A stretch of DNA of 64,000 nucleotides from Calocera cornea HHB12733. Lineage: Eukaryota; Basidiomycota; Dacrymycetes; Dacrymycetales; Dacrymycetaceae. The stretch lies in NCBI GenBank assembly GCA_001632435.1, contig KV424008.1, positions 56,156-120,155 on the forward strand. Reading direction: 5' to 3'. The position numbers were made by a program, and so were the translations under genes. Below are positions 22,900 through 32,950 of the stretch, one piece after another (within the stretch, counting starts at the first letter, position 1; each line of letters starts with the position of its first letter). The notes under the pieces are model-generated. The model ran no database searches. It saw only the letters and a list, made by a program, of their open reading frames with translations, and was not told the origin of the DNA.

Positions 22900-23193
22900 G
22901 GCTCGCCTTGACCTGTCGTTCCGTTTCTTTTCCTTCCCTTCCTTTTCCCTTCCTTGCTTGCCTTTGCTTTGCTCTCGGCTGAAAAACGCCGCTCCTATGT
23001 ACAGGTACTGTACCGGGTCAAACCTATCGCTAGATTCCCGATCTTCTGAACGCCTAACCTTGCGCGCCTTCCCGACCGACCCGAATCTTGCCCATCTCAT
23101 CTTCCGTTTTGGCATCTCGTGATCTTTCCTCGTTCCACTTCTCGTCTGATCTCCCCCTTTCGTGCTCTCTTACTTCTCTAACGCCCCCCACGT

Positions 23194-23265
23194 CTGCACG
23201 GCTGCACGGCTGCACGTCTGCACGTCTGCACGGCTGCACGGCTGCACGGCTGCACGGCTGCACGG
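23194..23265. repeat. 8-bp tandem repeat (ctgcacgg/ctgcacgt), nine units
   Basis: Nine consecutive 8-base units lie at 23194-23265; the third and fourth end in t instead of g. They are non-coding as far as can be seen. An 8-bp unit cannot keep a reading frame, which argues against coding use. Confidence 0.9.
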
Positions 23266-23425
23266 CTCTCACTTCATGTACGCATGTCCGTCCTCCCCCC
23301 CGCGCGGCAGTAGTCGCGAACCCCCTGGCAGTAGCCACAGACAGAGCAGTGCCGTGCCGTTCCGTAACGTAACGTAGCCCAACCCCCCCAAATACAGTTA
23401 AGTTAGTTATGATAGCTAGTTGTTG

Positions 23426-23428
23426 TAG

Positions 23429-23483
<55 letters not shown>
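23426..23483. repeat. (GTT)n microsatellite
   Basis: About 18 uninterrupted GTT triplets lie between flanking tgttgta motifs. On the minus strand they read as CAA and would encode a polyglutamine run in an otherwise unrecognisable frame, so the tract is taken as a non-coding microsatellite. Confidence 0.9.
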
Positions 23484-24074
23484 AGCAACTGGTCGAATCA
23501 ACTAGTAGTTACGGCGTGCTATTATATTGACTTGGGTGGGTTCCGATCCCATCCGGCCCAGTGAAGCCGGCGGGACCCGCGATCGATCGAAGTGGTCGAC
23601 TCACGCGGGGTTGTGACGGGCGCAGAAAGTCGTTTGGCCATGGAGGCGGAGGCAGATGGGCGGCCACGCGGGCAGTTGCCATTCTGGGCCCTGGGCGAGC
23701 AAAGGGAAGGGCGCAAAGCGGGCACCGTGCAACGAGGCAAGGCAAAGCGTCAGTGAGCAGCGAGCACGGTCCTTGCACCGCACCCGCACCCGCACAACGT
23801 GCTGCAGCATACTCAGCAGGGTTTCGACCTCTGGCTCTAGCTCAGGCTCGCGATCGCACTGCTGCGCCTCGTGCCACAGCGCCCTCGTGCGTCCCCTCCC
23901 CTCCGTCTCGCCTCTCGCCCTCAACTCAGCCCGACTGGCGCACGGTCCACCTCGCCGCCCATGCGCACCCGTCACACGCCTTCCGCTCTGCTGCACTACG
24001 ACGTCTGACATCTGATATATATCGGGAGCTCGACCCCGCCCAGCCGCAGCCGCAGCCGCAGACGCAGACGCAGG

Positions 24075-27000
24075 ATGTCGTACCCGCCCAACTCGTACAC
24101 GCACCCCCACCCCCACCCATACGCCACCGCCTCCCGCGCCTCCCCGCGCCCGCCCCCCTCCGCCTCCGCCTCCGCCTCCCAGCTGCAGCCGTCCAATAGC
24201 CAGCGACGCCGCTCCACCTCCCTGCCGTACCACTCCCACGCGCCCCTCGGCCCCCCCACCGCCCCACCGCGCATTCCCCTCCCCGACGTCCCGCGCGAGA
24301 GCCTGGGCCTGGACGACTGGCCGCCCAGGCCGCCGCTCGCCCTCTCCCCGACCTCGACCTCGACCTCCCCGACCTCTCCTGGCCGCCCCCAGCTGCTCGG
24401 CCCCGGCATCCCAGCCGCGCCCCCGATCACCCAGAGCCGCAGCTTGCCGGGAACAGCAGCGCCGGAAGGCAGGTTCCCGACGCTCCAGGAGGACGACGAG
24501 GAGCCGCCCCAGCGCGCCTGCGACCGGGACAGGGTGAGGCGGAGCACCGACTCGGGCGCGTCGAGCGAGCTGAGCGCGCATTCCTACCTCTCTGGCGGAG
24601 CCGGATCGAGGCCCGGGAGCAGGGCCAGCGGGAGGATCACCCCGCTGCCTAGTGGGGTTATGAGAAGGTACTCTGCTACGGGCGCGCGGAGCGCTGGTCC
24701 TACTGCGCCTGGGACGGCCGTGGGCGCAGGCGGGCAAGGGCAGAGCAGCAGGAGCAAGAGCCGCAGCCGGGCGACGAGCGACGGGGACGGGTACGCCTCG
24801 GCCTCGGCGTACGGCTCCCCGCTCCTGCCGAGCATCGCCCTCGACCCACCGACGCTGGAGGAGCGCGAGCGACTTCGCCTGCTCGAGCGGGAGAGGGAGA
24901 GGAGCAGCAGCCGGACCCCGGGCAGGGCGAGACAGATGGTCGGCGCGCTCATAGGCAGCCTGAACGCCCATGCGTACTCGAGCTCCAACCCCCCTCCCGC
25001 GCTCGCGCTCGCGCCCTCGGGGGGCGGGGCGGCAGCGAAAGCCCCCGGCCCGCCGAGCCCTACAAAGCCTATGCGCACCTCCCCCTCCCTCCCGCAGATC
25101 CCGCAGCACGCCCCGCTCACCACCCCCGGGGGGAGCGAGGACTGGCACGCCTCGGACCCGCCCACCGTACGGCGGAAGATGAGCGCGCCCCGCGTCGACA
25201 CGAGCGGGGCTGTGCTCGGGCGGGACGCGAGCCTGCATCGGCGGTCCAGTGTCGGCTTGCTGGGCTTGAGCGGGAGGGACGTGGCCATCATGGCGCCTGG
25301 CGTGGTGGAGGAGAGCCATGGGCGCGCGAGGAGCAACTCGAAGGCTACGGTGCGCGCTCCTTCCCTGCTGTGCTGTGCCTGCCTGTGCCTGCATACGGAT
25401 ACTGACGGCCAATGTCCCACAGTTATCTGGCAGGGACACCCCGGGCTCTCTGACCAAGCTCCTGCCGGACCCCTTCCCGCTCGCGCCCTCGCCCAACGAC
25501 GGCTCGGCCGAGCACCCGTACCATATCGGCGTGTTCGGCGCCCGCCGGTGCGGCAAGACGACGTTCATACTGCTCGGGCTGGACGGGTGGCCGCATATCA
25601 AGCGCGTGACGGATGTGACCGGGCCGGAGGGGGAGCTGCTCTGTACGCCTTTGCCTGTCCGCATGCAGTGATACTGGTACTGATGGGAGATGATGCCTCG
25701 GCAGACCAACTCCGATCATCCAAGATCCCCGTTGCGCCCACCGAGCCCGGGCAGCAGGCCCCGGTCGTGCACTACCGTATCCTCGAGGTGGACAGCAAGC
25801 AGGTCGACTGGGAGATGGACACGCCCGCGTGGCCGCCGTGGATGCCGCACGTCGACGGCGCGTTCGTCCTGTTCGACTCTACGAACCGGCGCAACGCGTA
25901 TGTCGCCCCTGCTGTTGGTGCGTCTTGCGGTGCAATGTGATGGGCGGGAAATCGAAATGCTGATCGGTGGTGCGTTTGGGTTTGCAACAGATGTGATTCG
26001 CGACATGAACGTCCCCTGCGTCGTGGTGGCCACCAAGACGGACCAGCCCGAGGCGTTCCCCATCGCGAGGATGGACCAGCGGACGCGGACGCGGGACGTC
26101 GGCCTCGTCGGCTCGTCGAGCGACCCGACGCACAAGAACCGCGTCGCGCCCAAGCACTGTTTCCGCTACCTCTGCAAGGTCGTGACGGGTGGCGAGCTGC
26201 GTGAGTGTGCACGTCCCATTGTCCATTGTTCTGATGGTTTGCATTCCGGGTTCCGCGCGCTTCCAACGTGCTCGCGTGCCCTCTGGTGCACCGAAGGATC
26301 AAGATCCTGGAGATGCATTGTGCTTCTCCCGGCGCGTGCCCTGCCGACGCGGGCGGATAGGGGCTGTTATCGGGCGCACAGGAGGTCAAGGCCTCACAAG
26401 CCGCCCGCATTCCTCGCTTTCGGCGAAACTATATGCGTCAGACAGAGTGCGAGTCGGGCATCGCCCCCCCTGGCCTTGTCACGCTTGTCCCTATCCAGCG
26501 CTGTTCGGGATGTGCGCGCCTAGCGACCATCACGGGCCCTGGGCGCGTTCCGGAAGACCCGCTCGCCCCCACGTTTCACCCGCTCCTATTCGGCGCTTTG
26601 GATGAATTCTCTCCACTCTGCATTCTGTACTCTGCATTCGGAGCACGTCACTGACCCAGCCCGCATATACGCGGCTTTCGACAGGCGACGGCCGCGCGCC
26701 GATGCTCATGACGCCCATCTCGTCCACGCCCGTCACACCCATAATGCAGCAGCTTCCGAGCCGTCCTCCCAGCCCAGTCAAGCCTGCCCCTGCCACCCTC
26801 GCGGTCGCGGTGCAGAGCGACGCCGAGCAAATTGACAGAATGGCGACGCCAACCCCGACGCCCATGCCTCCTCCTCTGGCGCCTGTGCAGAGAGAAGAGG
26901 ACGGTACTCCGGCCGACCGGCCCGCCCCGACGTCCCCGACGCTAAGGGCACGGCCGAGATCACAATCAGTGACAATGCCGACCCCGCAGCTGCGCTCCAG

Positions 27001-28895
27001 CATGTCTGGGAGCTTGTCTACCAACAACCTGCTGGATATGGGTAAGGATCTCCAGTCGGCGGAAGATAATGAGCAGGAGATGCAGATTGCGAAGAAAGAG
27101 GACGACGCGGACAGCACCAAGACGTTGGTCCCTCTCCCGTTCTGTCTGAATCGCGTGCTGACGTGAACAGTAGCCCGCCGACATACATGTATACCACCCT
27201 CGAGGCGCTCTGCGAAAGGGTCTTCATCATGGCGATATCCGAAGCAGGTACGGTATTCCCCAGCCTGGGATGGTGTCGGAGCTGACCGAACTGTTAGATC
27301 TCACATTCTTGTACCATTTCTTCTTGACATACCGCAAGTTCACGACAACACGGTTTGTGCTCCGAGAATGGAGGAAGTTTTGGGATTCTCTGGATGACAC
27401 CAAGATCAACGAGAATATGCGGATGTGGGGCAAGCTGAGGTATCCTCGCCAATTCCATGAACTTCGATCGTACTTATCACTGTTCAGGCTGGCACATCTG
27501 ATCCTCGACTGGGTCATCAACTTCTCCCAGGACTTCTCCAACGAGCTCTCATATCAGTCGCTCCGGACTGTACACAGGCTGATCTCGGAGGAAGATCACA
27601 CCCAGTTTCACGGGACGCAACTCAGGATCCTGATCGGCAAGATCGACCGCAGTGATGACCCGGATCGCACCTGGGCATCACGGGAGGTCGATTCGGACGA
27701 AGAATCTGTGGAGGAGAACGACCGGCTGATACCGCGCAGCAACAGCCAGCGGAAGATCACCCCCACGAGCACGCCTCGTGGCAGCAACTACGCCCTCTCG
27801 CCGTCCTACGGCTCGGATCTGTCCGCGATCTCCGCCAGCCGGTCACGCGTGGGCGTCAGGAAGAAGCCGAGCATGACTCCTGCTGCTTTTGAGCGCCGGC
27901 AGAGCTCGGATGATAAGCAGCTTCTGAAGGACTTGTCCAAGGTGGCGACCAATCTCGAGCGGTTGACACCGGTTCAAATTGCGAGGGAACTGACGAGGCT
28001 CGAGTTGCCGCTGTTCCTGGATATCGAGGTGAGCACATTGTGCATCCATCAGGACATCTAAATGAACGATTTTTCTAGCCGCGAGAGTGGCCACGTCACC
28101 TGTGGACACCGGCCAAGGAGAGGTCATATCCCGACCCAATCGACTGCATGGCTGTGCATTTCATGCGGGTTCAGACATGGGTCACCTCCCTAATCCTCGC
28201 AAGAGAAGGCCAAGCAGCCCGATCCTCGCTGATCGCGCGGTTCTGCTATGCCGCACACGAGCTTCGACGACTTTGCAACTTCAACAGCTTGCGAGCCGTC
28301 CATGTCGGCATCAAGGACGCCCTCCCGAACGCACCCGATGTCCTGCACTCGTATATCAACAACCAGCAGATCTGGAACATGTTCCACTACCACGACCTGC
28401 TCTTCAGCAGCGACCGCAACCATATGATGTACCATCGCACCCTCCTGCATACCCCATTCTTCGCCATACCCTGCTTTGAGATACACACGTCTACTCTCAC
28501 GCGCAGCGACCGGAACCTCGAATGGCATCCGGACGAACAGCATCTTCTGCACTGGGGCAAGTTCGCAGTCTTTGGAAAGATTGTCGATCAGGTCACCAAG
28601 TTCCAGGAGCGGACACCGCCGCCCTTGCCGGAAGACCCGATGACAACCAAGAACTTCCACACGTGGTTCGTCAAGCAGTCCCTCATGTCGTCTGCTGTGA
28701 GTCAAACACCTCTGCTGTCTGGTTTCCATACTCATTCATTCTTAGCTCATGGACCGGCGCCGTGCTCCCGAGCACTTTGTCGACAAGAGTGCCTACGAGA
28801 AGGCGAAGGAGTTCCTGCTTCAGCGCCCACGACTCGATACAGGGATCAACGACAGCGCGCTCACAGCCAGTTCGTACAGCTTCCTTTCCTCCTGA
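24075..28895 (+). CDS. Ras guanine-nucleotide exchange factor with N-terminal GTPase-like P-loop domain
   Basis: About 430 residues of low-complexity sequence (starting MSYPPNSYTHPHPHPYATAS) lead into HIGVFGARRCGKTTFILLGL, a G1/Walker A motif (GARRCGKT), then VDGAFVLFDSTNRRN and CVVVATKTDQPEAF, a G4 TKxD motif. A second disordered segment follows, then a RasGEF N domain (PPTYMYTTLEALCERVF, FLYHFFLTYRKFTTTRFVL) and the RasGEF catalytic domain (LTRLELPLFLDIEPREW, LIARFCYAAHELRRLCNFNS, NLEWHPDEQHLLHWGKFAVF). The catalytic part would load GTP on a Ras-type GTPase in cAMP or morphogenesis signalling. Introns are mostly short, except a proposed 459-bp one at 26201-26659 that separates the two halves. 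A two-gene model is possible, but the frames join correctly as LPAYTRLSTGDG. The stop is TGA at 28893-28895. Confidence 0.75.
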
Positions 28896-29241
28896 GCCTG
28901 CCACGTCTCGCCTGCTAGGGGCTTCGCTGGTCATCAGGGCTGTGTGTACGAGCTCATCTTTAACTACAGTGGCACAACCCCCCGCTTTCGGGTAGACTAG
29001 GTGCTCTATATGCACTAGTAGCAACAGACTGCTTCTTTCCCCTATGGTTTCCGAGTCTTCTTTTCTTGTTTATCTGTACCCCCCATGACTTACGCGGACT
29101 GTGCATCATGTACCACTATAAGCATTTTTTGTTTATATCCATGGAATTAGAGTGTTGAATTCAACCATATCGAAATACATTGGCCCACTGCAAGCATAGA
29201 AACCTTTATCGCACCCTAACAGGTTACCCTCGTCGAATTGC
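28896..29241. other. Convergent intergenic spacer
   Basis: 3' flanks of the RasGEF and Bax-inhibitor-family genes. It is AT-richer than its neighbours, with T-rich stretches (29050-29070, 29125-29140) that may serve 3'-end formation. No gene is seen. Confidence 0.5.
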
Positions 29242-30310
29242 TTAGTTCTTCCGTTGCTGCATGCCCAGGATCTGGAGCATGCGGATGAAGATGTTGATAA
29301 AGTCGAGCTCGAGGGAGATGGACTCCTTGACTGGGTCGCGCTTGATGCGGCCGGCCTCGGCAAGGCGAGCGTGGGCAAGGACCTTTTGCGTGCTACAGAA
29401 ATGGTCAGCACTGTCATCCAAAGGGTACAATGGAAGAGACGTACTCGAAGAGGACGAAGCCACCGAAGACGGCAAGACCGCCGTACAGCGATACAGCCTC
29501 GGTCACAGCCAGGGTGCGCATAGCCGTAGCGGGGAGGACCATCGGTGCGAGGCTAGAGAGCGCCACGACAACAAGACCAGCCAGGAGCGGGCCGCCCATG
29601 TACAAGTACTGGTCGTTCTTCGCCGTCGCGCCGACGTAGGCGAGCGCACCGACCAGGCCGACGGTGTACAGCGCGGCGCGGGCGATGATCGCCGGTGGGA
29701 ACATGAAGAAGATCGGGCTGAGCGTCGCGGCCTGGCACGCCTGGAAGGCGGTGAAGAAGGTGTGCTTGAGCACCGTGTTGTCCGGGTCGGTCCACAGCGT
29801 GCCCATCATCGTGCCGATGCTGCCGACGAGGCCGACGCCGAGCACCAGCCACGGGTTGGCGGCCATGATGCGGAGGGAGAAGCCCGTCGAGTGGAAGTAC
29901 CGTGCCAGGCCGGCGGTGAGCGTCAGCCCGCCACCGACGTACCAGAACGTCTCGTTGAGGAAGCTCCGCTCGCCCTCGCTGAACGCGCCGCGTGTCTCGC
30001 GGTTCAGCAGGAAGTTGGCCGCGATCACCCCGCCGCCGACGACGAGTGCAGTGCCGCCCAGGCGTACCCAGGAGAACGGCTGCGCGGTCATGATGGTCGG
30101 GTTGGCGGAGTTGGAGGCGAACCGCCGTGCGGTCAGAGCGACGATGGTCGGCTTGGATGCATTAGCTGTCGGGCGGACGAGGGTGGCAGGGCGTGCGAAG
30201 GGGCGGGATGCTGACACGAATGTGCGGATCTGGGGTGCGACGAGCGGGCGGCGGGAGTGGGACGCCGCCCTGAACGCTGTGATGAGCGGTGTGCGGTAGA
30301 GCGAGGCCAT
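29242..30310 (-). CDS. Mitochondrial Bax inhibitor-1 family (GHITM/TMBIM5-like) protein
   Basis: This is a multi-pass inner-membrane protein of the BI-1 superfamily; animal TMBIM5 acts in cristae organisation and cation/proton exchange. The N-terminus is an arginine-rich presequence (MASLYRTPLITAFRAASHSR... through RRFASNSANP). Seven hydrophobic segments follow, including ALVVGGGVIAANFLLN, NPWLVLGVGLVGSIGTMMG and AIIARAALYTVGLVGALAYVG. The family end ESISLELDFINIFIRMLQIL is present, then GMQQRKN. One intron near 29443-29395 precedes the last exon. The start ATG at 30310 precedes the presequence directly. The length of about 340 residues is normal for the family. Confidence 0.85.
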
Positions 30311-31011
30311 TTTGGGCAGAGCGGTGGGGTCCTGGAGGGTGCTGCGGACGGTGAGCAAGCAGCGTCGGGCGGCGAGCAGGGCTTATAAGAGAGCTGAGCG
30401 GACGGTGGCCGGAACGTGAAGCGCGGTGACACACGTCATGCGCCGGCAGCACTCGGCGGGACACTGCCAACTGCTTCCATTGCTTCCGTCCAGAAGCTTC
30501 TGGACATTGCAAACGAACAACCATGGGGATGTTGTTTCTTTGGCTTGGTGCCCTTGACAGAGCGGTCCTCTCCCCGTCGCAATCCTTCTAGTATGCATAT
30601 CTTGCTTGCATATCCGTCTCTTCTCCATCTCCGAAGCTGCATCCATAGGGCGCAACTAAAATCTAAACTTCTGTTCGAAGACGTTCTCGCTCACTCCGCG
30701 CTAGTTTGGTCACCGGGAATACAGGTTGTCGAATATAACCTCTCAGCGCTCTTTCGTAGTGTGCTGGCATTGGAGGCCTCATTGTCAGGCGTATTCCCTT
30801 TTGGTAGAGGTCATGCAGCGGAGGCTCCCGCAAACAATCGCTGGAAAGGCTATATCAATGTCTGCCTGTGCCTGCCCTACATGCCCAGCTCTGCTGGCGC
30901 ATTATCAACGACCGAGCCCCGCTCTCTTTGACTCCTGAGATGCACATCATTATACCTCTTCAGGTCCTGTCTGGAAGTCAGGCCGTCAGTGCCCCCATCC
31001 CTGTCGTAACG
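30311..31011. other. Divergent spacer before the Zn2Cys6 tandem pair
   Basis: An open frame at 30416-30931 shows no domain, no codon regularity that convinces and no homologue that I recognise. It is not called as a gene. The region should hold the promoters of the gene at 30310 (minus) and of the family copy starting at 31012 (plus). Confidence 0.45.
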
Positions 31012-32417
31012 ATGGACGATTCGTTTCCTCGAGGCCCGGAATGGTGTTCTGTTTCGGGAAGCATCACAACAACACCGCTGCTTCGCCCCTGTGACAAGTG
31101 CAAACAAACGTACGATTGTTCATACACCCCAGATAGATACCGCATTCTGACTGATGGGGCAGGAAATACAAATGCGAGCGTGAGCCCGATTCCACCGAGT
31201 GCGCGAGATGTCTCTGGGGCGGCGTGCGTCTGTTCTTTTGCAGACAAAAGCTATCAATTTACGCCGAGTCTGTATAGTTTCCCTGCATAGTCTCACCCCG
31301 TAAGCCTCGTCGGCAGCAGCCACGCAAGGCGCGTTGTGCTCTACCCGAGGTTACGAGCCAAACTGAGACGCGGGCCTGCCTTTGCTCACCAGAGAGACGC
31401 GCCGTACGAGAGGCGACCTCGCGGCTGCATGTCCTGCTTGCGCGTGTATGTCTCTTCGACATACAATGAGTGTCTTACATGCTCATCTCTTGCCCAGGAA
31501 AGAGAAATGCGAGCTTGAACCCGGCGCACAGGCGTGCACGAGATGCATTGAGCGTGACGTAAGTATTCATGCGCTGGAAACATACCTGATCTGACAATAG
31601 CATTCCACAGTACGACTGCGAGCCGGAACGCAGGCATCGAAAGGGGATAGCTGGGGGACAGTACCTTTTTCAGCATCCTCCAACTCTTCGGGATGAAGAA
31701 GAACGGGAAATACGGTAGGCAAAAGGGACAGCGGGATGGCATTGTGTACTCTTCATCCGACGACTCTTCTTCATATGTTGAAGGGGGGAAGAAGAAACAT
31801 GTGCATCGGTCCTCGGAGGCGACGCAGGATGCGGACGCTCCGGACGCCGTCGCGGGAGCGTCTATCCTTGCTTCCGGTGGCAGTCATCCCATCTAAATCC
31901 CAACCATTTTCTTGGTTTGCTTGTGAGTATCTAACAGAACAATGAGCCATGACAGTAAGCAGAGTGACATAGCGCTGGTAGGGGAGGCACCGATACTCGA
32001 AACAGACATAGGAACTCCTTTCGAGCCACAGGATATCTCCTCTTCAGGAGAAAGGTCACCAGATGCGCTGGAACCCGTCAGAACAGATGGGTCACTAAAC
32101 GCCCAGGTTTGTGGAAGGTACGAAAAGCCAAGTACCGCCGGAATGTCTAGTAGTCAGCCTAGTAGTCAGCCTAGTAGTCAGCTTTCAGTCCAGCACCTGA
32201 AGGGTCGGCGGGATTCGTGATTGAGCAGCTTTGCAAGTGCCTATTCACCCCGGAAGACATGCGCTCCCTTGGAGACTGGGCTGGAGAAACGACGAATACC
32301 ATGACGAAGGTATTCATACTCTTCTTGACTCTTGTTGGACTGTTCCGGTTTGCGGTACAGGACATTTCGACGCATATTGGCCCACTGGAGGGATGGAATG
32401 TAACAGTATCTAGCTAA
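31012..32417 (+). CDS. Membrane-anchored double-Zn2Cys6 protein, tandem copy 1
   Basis: Exon 1 (31012-31109) ends in RPCDKCKQ. A 53-bp intron leads to a 61-nt exon (31163-31223) with KYKCEREPDSTECARCLWGG, giving finger 1. A second finger is CMSC LRV (exon ending at 31445), then another 61-nt exon (31498-31558) with KEKCELEPGAQACTRCIERD, then YDCEPERRHRKG from 31611. The linker contains an SSSDDSSS stretch and ETDIGTPFEPQDISSSGE, matching copy 2. The C-terminal hydrophobic segment (VFILFLTLVGLFRFAV, about 32312-32360) is in another frame from the linker. A 71-bp intron at 32118-32188 would restore it; otherwise a one-base deletion relative to copy 2 breaks the gene. The sixth cysteine of finger 1 depends on how introns between 31224 and 31392 are drawn. 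DNA binding plus membrane tethering is inferred; the function is unknown. Confidence 0.55.
32149..32184 (+). repeat. 12-bp tandem repeat in copy 1 linker
   Basis: Three near-perfect copies of tagtagtcagcc(t) follow each other (about 32148-32184). They encode SSQP repeats if translated in the linker frame, or lie inside the proposed intron 32118-32188. They are absent from copy 2. Confidence 0.75.
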
Positions 32418-32950
32418 TCAGCGCTTCTTTGCTTTTATCTTGTAGAATCGAGACATGTATCTGGAGCATGCTGGTATGGAGCATGAGACAAGCGTGTCCA
32501 ATTGCGGCATTGGTGAAGCATGGAGGTTGGAGAAAGAAGTTGTTCAGACGTCGAGCTGGACGCGTCCAATCCACGCGCCTAGCTCACGCCTACACACCAT
32601 TCTACTCCTCATGATAAAAATCCTCGATCAGCTGTCTGAACGAGCTCTCCGAATGACGGTAGGCGCCCAGATTGGAGTTCAGCGTATATTTGTCGTCCTT
32701 TGTTTGGAAGATGACAGTTGCCCTTCAGCAGAGTGTTGATGGGTTGCGGTGCAGGGGCATGACGCATGATCAGATGGGGTGCGGATGAAAGCCCTCTTCT
32801 AGCGCAGAAGCCATTCGGCCCCAGTCCGGGTTTACGCTTCGATAGGGGCTGTCCTGAAGTCGGAGTGAAGAGCAATATGTATTTCCCACAGGCTTGCGGG
32901 TTGGTGCAAAGAGTGTATGTTCCGCGTCCTCCTTCACGGTGATACCCAGT
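32418..32950. other. Spacer inside the tandem duplication
   Basis: No gene is called. Bases about 32605-32735 (containing agctgtctgaacgagctctc and cagttgcccttcagca) resemble about 34405-34535 downstream of copy 2, so the duplicated unit includes the 3' flank. The right part is the promoter of copy 2. Confidence 0.55.

Larger units (their letters stand above)
22900..24074. other. Repeat-bearing intergenic region before the RasGEF gene
   Basis: The first part is the 3' UTR of the SLATT gene (pyrimidine-rich, ttccttccctt at about 22930-22960). The middle carries the 8-bp tandem repeat and the GTT microsatellite. The last 400 bp are the upstream region and 5' UTR of the gene starting at 24075, ending with a ccgcag/acgcag repeat at 24047-24072. 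No gene was recognised. Confidence 0.5.

Noticed and set aside
23054..23488. Minus-strand open frame starting with a polyglutamine run
   Set aside because: The run is just the GTT microsatellite read backwards; the rest crosses the 8-bp repeat and has no domain.
23601..25709. 702-residue minus-strand open frame
   Set aside because: Antisense to the low-complexity exon of the RasGEF gene; R/G/A-rich and without any motif.
29261..30214. 317-residue plus-strand open frame
   Set aside because: Antisense to the Bax-inhibitor-family gene, which has the family motifs and a presequence.
30416..30931. 171-residue plus-strand open frame
   Set aside because: No recognisable domain, no supported splice structure, and it sits in a divergent promoter region.
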